Below, in pieces: positions 1 through 6,866 of a DNA stretch of 14,212 bases. Position numbers and translations under genes: made by a program. The DNA comes from Flavobacterium sp. (lineage in GTDB: Bacteria; Bacteroidota; Bacteroidia; Flavobacteriales; Flavobacteriaceae). The stretch is taken from assembly GCA_024709705.1 (NCBI GenBank), contig JANJWE010000247.1, positions 1 to 14,212 of the forward strand. Reading direction: 5' to 3'. The notes under the pieces were generated by a model. That model was given only the letters and a program-made list of their open reading frames with translations. It did not search any database and was not told where the DNA came from. Positions within the stretch are counted from its first letter, which is position 1; every line of letters starts with the position of its first letter.

Positions 1-930
1 AAATGAGAGGGTACCCAAAATAACAACCATAAGGGTTTGCGATGTCCAAACCATCCAACCAAAAGCGGTTCCAGCGGTCTCAGGTATTTGATAGAGTAGA
101 AGAATTTCGGACATTAAGAAAGGATAGGCTCCAAATCCCGAATTGGTTAAGGTAATAGCTAGTCCTCCGACGATAAAGGCAATGATTACAGTACTCAAAG
201 CTAAATTACTGGTTTCGGGCAAAGCAAAAATAGTAATATAGAACATGAAGAAATAACATGCCCAAATTAAAAAAGAATGAAAAATAAAAGCCCATTTATT
301 TTCCATTTTCCATATACTTAAAACCCCGTCTAAAAGACCCGAAATTTTTTCTTTGAATACTAAAATCCATCGAAATTTTGAATATTTCAACACATAAACG
401 ATTGAAATAAAACCGACCAAACCAACAACTCCAATAAGAGAAAGGGTTTGAAACGAAACTTGGTCTAAAACAAATTGTTTGAGCACATCAAACTCCAAAA
501 AGAAAGCCAGTACTATAAACGAAAGCAGAAACAAAGAGTCAACAATACGCTCTGCAATTATGGTTCCGAATGCCTTATCAAAGGGAACATCTTCGTATTT
601 TTTGAGTAGAAGAGCACGAGAAACTTCGCCCGATCGGGGTACAGACATATTAACAAAGTACCCAATGCACACAGCCATCACATTTGTTGAGATTTTCGGG
701 GTATAGCCCAAATGAGCCAACGAATACTTCCATCGGTAACCGCGAGACCAAAGGCTTAAAGCACTAATGAGTAATGAAATGTAAATGTAAGTATAATTGG
801 CATTTTGAAACTGGATTTTAATTTCCTCTAATTGTTGTGGGGTAAACTTAAAGTAGGTATATAAAACCAAACCCAATCCCAAAACAACGGGCAACAAAAT
901 GGATAGCCATCTGCCAATTTTTGCTTTCAA
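1..930 (-). CDS. Flippase-like / LPG-synthase-type integral membrane protein (UPF0104 family), C-terminus off window
   Basis: Reading the minus strand from 930 to base 1 gives 310 codons without a stop, so the 3' end lies outside the window. The product has about eight hydrophobic segments (near residues 7-25, 43-60, 85-96, 128-145, 160-180, 210-235, 245-280 and 285-310) and the motif PRSGEVSR at about 98-105, typical of the lysylphosphatidylglycerol synthase transmembrane (flippase-like) family. It lacks the soluble aminoacyl-transfer domain of true MprF in the part seen. The family is thought to move or modify lipids in the inner membrane; the substrate here is unknown. No ATG occurs in frame near the beginning. 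I chose the TTG at 930, 8 bases after panD ends; the frame is open back to a TGA near 961-963. No clear ribosome binding site is visible. It is probably the last or later gene of the panC-panD transcript. Confidence 0.85.
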   Translation of the reverse strand, partial: MKAKIGRWLSILLPVVLGLGLVLYTYFKFTPQQLEEIKIQFQNANYTYIYISLLISALSLWSRGYRWKYSLAHLGYTPKISTNVMAVCIGYFVNMSVPRSGEVSRALLLKKYEDVPFDKAFGTIIAERIVDSLFLLSFIVLAFFLEFDVLKQFVLDQVSFQTLSLIGVVGLVGFISIVYVLKYSKFRWILVFKEKISGLLDGVLSIWKMENKWAFIFHSFLIWACYFFMFYITIFALPETSNLALSTVIIAFIVGGLAITLTNSGFGAYPFLMSEILLLYQIPETAGTAFGWMVWTSQTLMVVILGTLSF

Positions 931-938
931 ATTTAGAT

Positions 939-1289
939 TTAAGTTAAGGAATTGTCGGTTTCATTAGGGAAAACCAATGAAGGTTTGAAGGATTTAGCGG
1001 CTTCAAAATCCATAATTCCGTAGGAAATAATGATGATGATATCTCCTTTCTGAACCTTGCGAGCTGCGGGTCCATTTAAAGTGATTTCACCGCTATTGCG
1101 ATTTCCTTTGATAACATAGGTTTCCAAACGTTCTCCATTGTTGATATTAACAATAGACACTTTTTCCCCTTCAATTAAGTTTGAAGCTTCCATTAAAGCT
1201 TCGTCAATGGTAATACTTCCAATGTAATTTAAATCTGCTCCAGTCACCTTTACGCGGTGAATCTTGGATTTAACAACTTGAACTTGCAT
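939..1289 (-). CDS. panD: Aspartate 1-decarboxylase (pyruvoyl enzyme)
   Basis: PanD decarboxylates L-aspartate to beta-alanine in the cytoplasm, feeding pantothenate and CoA synthesis. The 116-residue product is slightly shorter than the E. coli enzyme (126) but has all the landmarks. They are K9 and H11 ([14 protein letters not shown]), the Gly24-Ser25 self-cleavage site (YIGS) whose serine becomes the pyruvoyl group, R54 and Y58, and N72-G73 followed by A75-A76. The tail after about residue 105 ([10 protein letters not shown]) is short. The gene starts 13 bases after panC stops and ends 8 bases before the membrane protein, so it sits in the middle of a panC-panD-flippase operon. A TACCTTTG box 4 bases before the ATG suggests an additional promoter of its own. 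No internal stop or frameshift is seen. Confidence 0.96.
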   Translation of the reverse strand: MQVQVVKSKIHRVKVTGADLNYIGSITIDEALMEASNLIEGEKVSIVNINNGERLETYVIKGNRNSGEITLNGPAARKVQKGDIIIIISYGIMDFEAAKSFKPSLVFPNETDNSLT

Positions 1290-1293
1290 GGCA

Positions 1294-1325
1294 CAAAGGT
1301 AATTAATTTAATGAAATGGTGTCAA
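1294..1325 (-). promoter_or_regulatory. Putative internal promoter for panD
   Basis: On the minus strand TTG (1325-1323) is followed after 21 bases by TACCTTTG (1301-1294). This fits the Bacteroidota consensus TTG-N17-23-TAnnTTTG. It lies at the very end of panC, and its last base is only 4 bases before the panD ATG, so a transcript would start at or next to the start codon. The match is seen directly; promoter activity is inferred. Confidence 0.5.
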
Positions 1326-2151
1326 TTAATCTAATGTTGTTGACAAAAACAGCTATGAAAGCTCTGTATTTAACGTTTTTGTATTTACGTAAAGAAGTTT
1401 TTAACGTGTCTTCCCTTGCGATTTCAAAATAATCTAAGGTAAATGTTGGGTGATTGGAGAAAGTGTGCTGAACAAACGCATTTATTTCTGTAATGCTTTT
1501 ATGGGCAAATAATTGTTTTGCGTTTTGGAGGGTTTTAAATATTAGTGCAGCTTCACTTCTTTCTTGAGTGGTTAATCTTTCATTGCGTGAACTCATAGCC
1601 AGCCCATTGGGTTCTCTAAAAATAGGACATCCTATGATTTGAATGGGATATTTTTGCTTTTCCACCAGTTTTTTTACGATTTGAAGCTGTTGGAAATCTT
1701 TTTCACCAAAATAGGCTTTGGTAGGTTTTACTATTTCAAAAAGGCGACTTACAATGGTGCCAACTCCATCAAAATGTCCGGGTCTGAACTTTCCTTCCAT
1801 TTCATGCTCCAAACCGTCAAAAGAGAATGATTCCGACTTGGTTTCGACTCCGTAAATATCATCAACCTCGGGAGCATAAATTATAATTTGAGCATTCACA
1901 GACTCTACTTTTTTAACATCTCTTTCCCAAGTACGAGGGTAATTTTTTAAATCTTCCGGGTTGTTAAATTGAGTGGGATTGACAAAAATGCTGATTATTG
2001 TGATTTCATTCTCCAAAACAGATTGAGCCAAAAGCGAAAGGTGTCCTTCGTGCAAAGCTCCCATGGTGGGAACAAAACCTATCGTTTTTTGGGAGTCCCA
2101 AAAGGGCATTAAATGCTCCTTTAGCGTGCTTTGTTTCTTGAAAATGAGCAT
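1303..2151 (-). CDS. panC: Pantothenate synthetase (pantoate--beta-alanine ligase)
   Basis: PanC condenses pantoate with beta-alanine using ATP, through a pantoyl-adenylate intermediate, to make pantothenate. The 282 residues match the usual family length of about 280. Visible motifs are [10 protein letters not shown] with His34 and His37 (the HIGH-like nucleotide site), FVNPTQF at 56-62, the [10 protein letters not shown] stretch at 121-130 contacting pantoate, FGEKDFQQL at 148-156 and the KMSKS-like MSSRN at 186-190. The ATG at 2151 places His34 and His37 at the same positions as in E. coli. The gene is first in the minus-strand pan operon, with panD 13 bases downstream. It is divergent from the GlgA-like gene across a 108-base gap that holds candidate promoters in both directions. 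Confidence 0.97.
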   Translation of the reverse strand: MLIFKKQSTLKEHLMPFWDSQKTIGFVPTMGALHEGHLSLLAQSVLENEITIISIFVNPTQFNNPEDLKNYPRTWERDVKKVESVNAQIIIYAPEVDDIYGVETKSESFSFDGLEHEMEGKFRPGHFDGVGTIVSRLFEIVKPTKAYFGEKDFQQLQIVKKLVEKQKYPIQIIGCPIFREPNGLAMSSRNERLTTQERSEAALIFKTLQNAKQLFAHKSITEINAFVQHTFSNHPTFTLDYFEIAREDTLKTSLRKYKNVKYRAFIAVFVNNIRLIDTISLN

Positions 2152-2173
2152 GTGTTTTTCCGGGTTTAAGGTG

Positions 2174-2181
2174 CAAACTTA
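2174..2181 (-). promoter_or_regulatory. Candidate -7 box for the panC operon
   Basis: The minus strand reads TAAGTTTG here, a full match to the Bacteroidota -7 consensus TAnnTTTG, 22 bases before the panC ATG. The upstream -33 element is weak: only TTA at 2206-2204, 22 bases away. Position at the head of the operon supports it. Confidence 0.45.
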
Positions 2182-2213
2182 CTATTTTACTTAAATATCT
2201 GCATAATATTTTG

Positions 2214-2221
2214 TAATTTTG
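2214..2221 (+). promoter_or_regulatory. Candidate -7 box for the GlgA-like/DUF4270/glmS operon
   Basis: TAATTTTG matches TAnnTTTG and lies 38 bases before the ATG at 2260. The -33 element is imperfect (TTA at 2191-2193, 20 bases upstream). It is the only good candidate in the gap for the plus-strand operon and is back to back with the panC box. Confidence 0.45.
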
Positions 2222-2259
2222 CCTGTTTTTATAAATTAAAAGATAAAGTTCGATTCAAT

Positions 2260-3066
2260 ATGGAGGATAAGAGGATATTGTACGTATCATCTGAGGTAGT
2301 ACCTTATTTAGCAGAAAATGAAGTTTCAATTATGTCGTATGATGTTCCGAAAATGATTAATGATCAAGGAGGACAAATTCGAATTTTCATGCCAAGATAC
2401 GGGAATATTAATGAGAGAAGACATCAATTGCATGAGGTAATTCGACTTTCGGGAATGAACTTGGTGGTGAATGATTTGGATATGCCTTTGATTATTAAAG
2501 TAGCCTCTATACCTAAAGAAAGAATTCAAGTTTACTTTATTGATAACGATGAATACTTCAAGCGTAAAGCTACTTTTACAGACGAAGACGGAATACTTTA
2601 TCCCGACAACGATGAACGAGCAATATTTTTTGCTAAAGGGGTTGTTGAAACCGTTAAAAAATTAAATTGGGTTCCCGATATTATTCACGTTCATGGCTGG
2701 ATGGCTTCTTTGTTGCCCATTTACATGAAACACTATTATAAAGACGAAGCCTTATTCTCGGAAACCAAAATTATAACTTCGGTTTATGCACAATCTTTCG
2801 ATGGAAATTTAGATTCAGAATTGTTATCTAAAGTTAAATTCGATGGGGTTCCTCAAGAGGCTGTATCTGAATTGGAAGTGCCTAATTATGAAAATCTCAT
2901 TATGTCGGCTGTGAAGCATTCAGATGGTGTAATTATCGCTTCAGATAGGGTGTCTTCAAGTTTAACAAAATTTATAGAATCATCCGGAAAACCTTTTTTA
3001 CCTTTCATCCCAAAAGAAGAGTATTCCCTACATTACACCAATTTCTATAAAAAGACTCTTCTATAA
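2260..3066 (+). CDS. Stand-alone GlgA-like (GT5) N-terminal domain protein, probably not a working glycogen synthase
   Basis: The 268-residue product resembles the N-terminal Rossmann half of glycogen/starch synthase. It opens with ILYVSSEVVPYL, continues with a GGQIRIFMPRYGNI segment at about 37-50, has a PDIIHVHGWMASLLPIYMK segment with HVHGW at 143-147, and ends after the ASDRVSSSL helix region. A full GlgA has about 470-480 residues and a second GT-B domain carrying nucleotide-sugar binding residues. That half is absent, and the next gene begins 13 bases after the stop, leaving no remnant. The KTGGL loop that binds ADP-glucose in GlgA is replaced by ENEVSIMSYDV at about 19-29. No glgB, glgC or glgP lies nearby. 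I infer a sugar-binding or regulatory role linked to the downstream glmS. Databases commonly label such proteins glycogen synthase; I would not assign that activity. Confidence 0.8.
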   Translation: MEDKRILYVSSEVVPYLAENEVSIMSYDVPKMINDQGGQIRIFMPRYGNINERRHQLHEVIRLSGMNLVVNDLDMPLIIKVASIPKERIQVYFIDNDEYFKRKATFTDEDGILYPDNDERAIFFAKGVVETVKKLNWVPDIIHVHGWMASLLPIYMKHYYKDEALFSETKIITSVYAQSFDGNLDSELLSKVKFDGVPQEAVSELEVPNYENLIMSAVKHSDGVIIASDRVSSSLTKFIESSGKPFLPFIPKEEYSLHYTNFYKKTLL

Positions 3067-3079
3067 ATTAGATTATCAC

Positions 3080-4714
3080 ATGATTTTACACAAAAGAATA
3101 CACCTTGTTTTAGTTGCATTGGGTTTAACCCTTTTTATGGCTTGCGACAAAGATTTTAATTCAATTGGTGCAAACATTATTGGAGACGGACACTACACTT
3201 TTGGTACACCGGACCATGAAGCGACTGTTTTGGCTTACAACCATGACATCAGTTCGGTTCAATCCAACAACCTTCCGGTGAACCCGCTCGGAATTTATCA
3301 TAATACCACTTTCGGAAAATCTACGGCTCATTTTGTTACCCAACTGTCGCTACCAACTGCTATTCCTACTTTTACTACCATTACACAACCTCCTTTGGTA
3401 GAAGATGTCGTGTTGTATATTCCCTATTTTAGTGTAAAAGGAACAACGACCAACGAAGTGACGTCTTACACATTGGACTCTATATATGGAAATTCCAAAT
3501 TAAAGCTTAGCGTGTATGAGAATGGATTTTTATTGCGAGATTTTGATCCGGAAACAGGATCGGTAAATGCTCAAAAATACTATACAGATCAGGTTTTAGA
3601 TTTTGAAAACAACAAAAGAGGAGCCGCAGCCGACGGAACTTCTGTGGCCAACGGTGAAAGATTAAATAACAGCACGAATACAGCTCAAAATGACGAGTTC
3701 TTTTTTGATGCTACCGAAATTTCAGTGGTTTCTACCAACGATGCCGGTGATGAAACAACAACCAAATTGGCTCCCGGTATATATTTAAAACTCAATTCAT
3801 CATTTTTTCAAAAGAAAATTATTGAAGGTTCTGCTCAAGGACAATTGGCCAACAACAACGTGTTTAAAAATTACTTCAGAGGACTTTATTTCAAAGTAGA
3901 ACAAGCCGCATCTGCACCAAACGGTAGCAGTCTGGCTATGTTGAATTTTGCCAATGGTAAAGTTACGATCAAATACAAAGAAGATAAAGCGGTTGAAAAT
4001 CAAACCAACCCGGACAGAGTAACCAAAACTTTAGAGCTTAATTTGAGTGGTAACACCGTGAGTTTGGTTGACCAAAATAGAAATATGGACTATGCTAATG
4101 CTTTGGCGGGAGCTTCAGAAACTACAGGTGATGATCGGCTTTATGTAAATGGAGGGCCGGGTTCTATGGCTGTTATTGAACTTTTTGGTAGAGATGCTAA
4201 TGGACTTTCGGCCGAACTCGAAGCATACAGAGCTAAAGGGTGGTTGATAAACGAAGCCAACTTAACATTTACCATAGATCGCGATGCTTTGGGTACTAAT
4301 CCGGAGCCCAATCGTTTGTATTTGTATGATTTAAACAACAATAGACCTTTAATAGATTATACCGCAGATCAAACCACAAATACAGCCAAACCAAAGTTAG
4401 GCAAACGTGTTTATGGCGGAATAATCGTAAAACAAAACAATAGAGGAGTAACCTACAAATTTAAGATTACCAATCATATTTCTAACCTATTGCGGAATCC
4501 CGATTCTACCAATGTTAGACTCGGACTCGTAACTACTGAAGCTATTGGTACTGTTGCCAATTACAGTAAAAAAAATCCGGGAAGTAGTTTTATTAAAAGA
4601 GTTCCTACTGCCTCTGTAATGAATCCTTTAGGTACGGTTTTGTTTGGAAGCAAATCTTCTATACCTTTGGACAAAAGATTGCGTTTGGAAATTTATTACA
4701 CCAAACCGGATTAA
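3080..4714 (+). CDS. DUF4270 family lipoprotein
   Basis: The 544-residue product begins with a charged stretch, a hydrophobic core and the lipobox FMAC, so Cys22 is the predicted lipidation site (signal peptidase II). The mature start CDKDFNSIGANIIG and the C-terminal LRLEIYYTKPD are typical of DUF4270 proteins, which are confined to Bacteroidota and have no established biochemical role. The rest is rich in beta-strand-like and Asn/Thr-rich sequence without transmembrane segments, consistent with a periplasmic or outer-membrane lipoprotein. Acidic residues after the cysteine (CDKD) might act as an export signal to the surface, but the match is weak. It sits 13 bases after the GlgA-like gene and 12 bases before glmS, so co-transcription is likely. 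This suggests a link to envelope amino-sugar supply, which is inference only. Confidence 0.85.
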   Translation: MILHKRIHLVLVALGLTLFMACDKDFNSIGANIIGDGHYTFGTPDHEATVLAYNHDISSVQSNNLPVNPLGIYHNTTFGKSTAHFVTQLSLPTAIPTFTTITQPPLVEDVVLYIPYFSVKGTTTNEVTSYTLDSIYGNSKLKLSVYENGFLLRDFDPETGSVNAQKYYTDQVLDFENNKRGAAADGTSVANGERLNNSTNTAQNDEFFFDATEISVVSTNDAGDETTTKLAPGIYLKLNSSFFQKKIIEGSAQGQLANNNVFKNYFRGLYFKVEQAASAPNGSSLAMLNFANGKVTIKYKEDKAVENQTNPDRVTKTLELNLSGNTVSLVDQNRNMDYANALAGASETTGDDRLYVNGGPGSMAVIELFGRDANGLSAELEAYRAKGWLINEANLTFTIDRDALGTNPEPNRLYLYDLNNNRPLIDYTADQTTNTAKPKLGKRVYGGIIVKQNNRGVTYKFKITNHISNLLRNPDSTNVRLGLVTTEAIGTVANYSKKNPGSSFIKRVPTASVMNPLGTVLFGSKSSIPLDKRLRLEIYYTKPD

Positions 4715-4726
4715 ATTTCATTTATT

Positions 4727-6574
4727 ATGTGTGGAATAGTAGGATATATAGGGAAACAAGACGCCTATTCAATTGTTATAAAGGGTCTAAAAAGACTGGA
4801 ATACCGCGGATATGACAGTGCCGGAATCATGTTACATGATGGCAAAAACCTTAAGATTTCAAAAACTAAGGGGAAAGTTACCGACTTAGAAGAAGTGTCA
4901 TCAAAAGACAAAAATTTCTTTGGAACTATAGGTATGGGACACACCCGATGGGCTACCCATGGTGTTCCAAACGATGTCAATTCACATCCTCATTTATCAA
5001 ATTCAGGAAACTTAGCTATAATTCATAACGGAATTATTGAAAATTACGAACCGCTAAAGAAAGAATTAATCAAAAGAGGGTATGTGTTTCATTCAGATAC
5101 AGATACCGAGGTTCTGGTTAATCTTATTGAAGACGTTCAAAAAAACGAAAATATAAAACTAGGCAAGGCTGTTCAAATTGCACTTAACCAAGTGGTGGGA
5201 GCCTATGCTATTGCAGTTTTTGATAAAAATAAACCCGATGAAATTGTTGTGGCCCGTTTAGGGAGTCCACTAGCTATCGGTATTGGAGATGGCGAATTTT
5301 TTATTGCCTCAGATGCTTCTCCTTTTATTGAGTATACTACCAATGCCATTTACCTGGAAGATGAAGAAATGGCTATAGTAAGATTGCACAAGCCTATCAA
5401 AGTTCGTAAAATTAAAGATGATGCACTGGTAGATCCATATGTGCAGGAACTAAAAATGAATTTGGAGCAAATAGAAAAAGGCGGTTACGATCATTTCATG
5501 CTCAAAGAAATTTACGAGCAGCCCAATGTAATAAAAGACACCTACCGCGGTAGATTACTTTCAAACAAAGGGATTATTCAAATGGCCGGAGTAGAAGACA
5601 ATTTGGAAAAATTTGTGAATGCTCAACGCATTATAATCGTAGCCTGCGGAACATCTTGGCATGCCGGATTGGTAGCCGAGTATATTTTTGAAGAGTTTGC
5701 CCGAATTCCGGTTGAGGTTGAATATGCTTCAGAATTCCGATACCGAAATCCTATTATTCATTCTAATGATATAGTAATTGCAATTTCGCAATCAGGGGAA
5801 ACGGCAGATACCTTGGCAGCAATAAAATTAGCTAAAGAAAACGGAGCTTTTGTTTTTGGAGTTTGCAATGTAGTAGGGTCTTCTATATCCAGAGAAACTC
5901 ATGCCGGAGCATATACTCATGCCGGTCCCGAAATTGGAGTGGCCTCAACTAAAGCCTTTACAACCCAAATTACAGTGCTTACCTTAATGGCCTTGCGTTT
6001 GGCAAAAGCCAAAGGCACCATGTCAAATTCAGATTATCACCGCTGCTTGTTAGAATTGGAAATGATACCGGAAAAAGTAGCAGAAGCTTTAGATACGAAT
6101 GATATAGCCAAAGAAATTGCCGGTATTTATAAGGATTCACCCAATTGCCTGTATTTAGGAAGAGGATATAATTTCCCGGTTGCCTTAGAAGGAGCATTGA
6201 AATTAAAGGAGATTTCTTATATTCATGCCGAAGGTTATCCGGCAGCCGAAATGAAGCACGGCCCAATTGCTTTAATTGATGAATCAATGCCCGTTGTTGT
6301 TATTGCCCCAAAAATGGGTCATTATGATAAAGTGGTAAGTAACATCCAGGAAATAAAATCCAGAAGAGGTAAAATTATAGCCGTTGTAACCAAGGGAGAT
6401 GTTCAGGTAAAAGAATTGGCAGATCATGTTATCGAAATTCCCGAAACCTCCGATGCCTTATCTCCACTTCTAACTACCATTCCGCTTCAATTATTGTCCT
6501 ATCATATTGCTGTGATGCGTGGTTGTAATGTTGACCAACCCCGTAATTTAGCCAAATCCGTAACGGTAGAATAA
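4727..6574 (+). CDS. glmS: Glutamine--fructose-6-phosphate aminotransferase (isomerizing)
   Basis: GlmS makes glucosamine-6-phosphate from fructose-6-phosphate and glutamine, the first step to UDP-GlcNAc for peptidoglycan and lipopolysaccharide. The 615 residues compare with 609 in E. coli. Cys2 (MCGIVGYIG) is the N-terminal nucleophile of the class-II glutaminase, exposed after Met removal. HTRWATHG at 72-79 and the HNGIIENY and SDTDTEV motifs complete that domain. Two SIS domains follow (about 290-430 and 460-600) with ISQSGETADTL, STKAFTTQ, and the ALEGALKLKEISYIHAEGYP stretch. The C-terminal DQPRNLAKSVTVE carries Lys610, matching the catalytic Lys603 of E. coli. It is the last gene of its operon, with a terminator 22 bases after the stop. 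No glmS ribozyme-like leader fits, since only 12 bases separate it from the preceding gene. Confidence 0.98.
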   Translation: MCGIVGYIGKQDAYSIVIKGLKRLEYRGYDSAGIMLHDGKNLKISKTKGKVTDLEEVSSKDKNFFGTIGMGHTRWATHGVPNDVNSHPHLSNSGNLAIIHNGIIENYEPLKKELIKRGYVFHSDTDTEVLVNLIEDVQKNENIKLGKAVQIALNQVVGAYAIAVFDKNKPDEIVVARLGSPLAIGIGDGEFFIASDASPFIEYTTNAIYLEDEEMAIVRLHKPIKVRKIKDDALVDPYVQELKMNLEQIEKGGYDHFMLKEIYEQPNVIKDTYRGRLLSNKGIIQMAGVEDNLEKFVNAQRIIIVACGTSWHAGLVAEYIFEEFARIPVEVEYASEFRYRNPIIHSNDIVIAISQSGETADTLAAIKLAKENGAFVFGVCNVVGSSISRETHAGAYTHAGPEIGVASTKAFTTQITVLTLMALRLAKAKGTMSNSDYHRCLLELEMIPEKVAEALDTNDIAKEIAGIYKDSPNCLYLGRGYNFPVALEGALKLKEISYIHAEGYPAAEMKHGPIALIDESMPVVVIAPKMGHYDKVVSNIQEIKSRRGKIIAVVTKGDVQVKELADHVIEIPETSDALSPLLTTIPLQLLSYHIAVMRGCNVDQPRNLAKSVTVE

Positions 6575-6596
6575 TTTTTTAAATCATAACTACTTT

Positions 6597-6633
6597 AAAG
6601 CAAACTCACTCGGTTTGCTTTTTTTATTTTTTT
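6597..6633 (+). terminator. Rho-independent terminator after glmS
   Basis: AAAGCAAAC (6597-6605) and GTTTGCTTT (6613-6621) form a perfect 9-bp stem with a 7-base loop, followed by a long T-rich tract. It starts 22 bases after the glmS stop and closes the three-gene operon. Confidence 0.88.
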
Positions 6634-6666
6634 TATTTTTTTACAAAAGTTGCCAAAAAACAAATG

Positions 6667-6710
6667 AATGTCTATTTTTTTATATGAATGCATATAAAAA
6701 AATAGACATT
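6667..6710. repeat. Perfect 20-bp inverted repeat with 4-base loop
   Basis: The left arm 6667-6686 (starting AATGTCTA) and right arm 6691-6710 (ending TAGACATT) are exact reverse complements around the loop AATG. The stem contains a run of seven T's opposite seven A's. It lies 33 bases beyond the glmS terminator tract and 156 bases before the TonB-receptor start. It could be a second terminator, a regulatory RNA stem, a protein-binding palindrome or a small repeat element. No GC-rich base or clean U-tract follows on the plus strand, so a standard terminator is not a good fit. Confidence 0.85.
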
Positions 6711-6724
6711 TTATTAAAATCTTA

Positions 6725-6759
6725 TCAATTATTCAATAAAAACCATTGAGAATAATTGA
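6725..6759. repeat. 10-bp perfect inverted repeat upstream of the TonB receptor
   Basis: TCAATTATTC (6725-6734) and GAATAATTGA (6750-6759) are exact reverse complements 15 bases apart. The site is about 107 bases before the receptor ATG. It may be an operator or simply an AT-rich palindrome. A shorter AATTAT/ATAATT pair follows in the next 30 bases. The rest of the 292-base gap is AT-rich and shows no open reading frame I would accept. Confidence 0.6.
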
Positions 6760-6829
6760 AAAAAGCAATTATAAAAATGATAATTAGCACAAAATTGTTT
6801 ACTTTTTTTATAGATATGAAAAATATTTG

Positions 6830-6836
6830 TACTTTG
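6830..6836 (+). promoter_or_regulatory. Weak candidate -7 element for the TonB receptor
   Basis: TACTTTG resembles TAnnTTTG but is one base short, 30 bases before the ATG at 6867. No TTG lies 17-23 bases upstream, only a T-run at about 6803-6809. A promoter must lie in this gap because a terminator precedes it, but this placement is tentative. Confidence 0.25.
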
Positions 6837-6866
6837 GTATCGTAAACTAACAAAAACTCTAACTTT

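Noticed and set aside
479..706. Plus-strand open frame of 75 codons
   Set aside because: It lies antisense to the flippase-like gene, whose minus-strand frame is long, hydrophobic and family-like; the plus-strand product has no recognisable feature.
928..935. TAAATTTG on the minus strand as a promoter for the flippase-like gene
   Set aside because: It matches TAnnTTTG but overlaps the TTG start codon itself, so RNA would begin inside the gene; chance in AT-rich sequence is likelier.
2260..3079. The GlgA-like gene as a frameshifted full-length glycogen synthase
   Set aside because: The DUF4270 lipoprotein gene starts 13 bases after the stop, and no frame downstream shows a GT-B C-terminal domain.
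5979..6287. Minus-strand open frame of 102 codons inside glmS
   Set aside because: It overlaps the strongly conserved second SIS domain of GlmS on the other strand and resembles no known protein.
6667..6710. The perfect hairpin as the end of an insertion sequence or a CRISPR repeat
   Set aside because: There is no transposase, no second terminal repeat, no target duplication seen, and no regularly spaced copies in the window.
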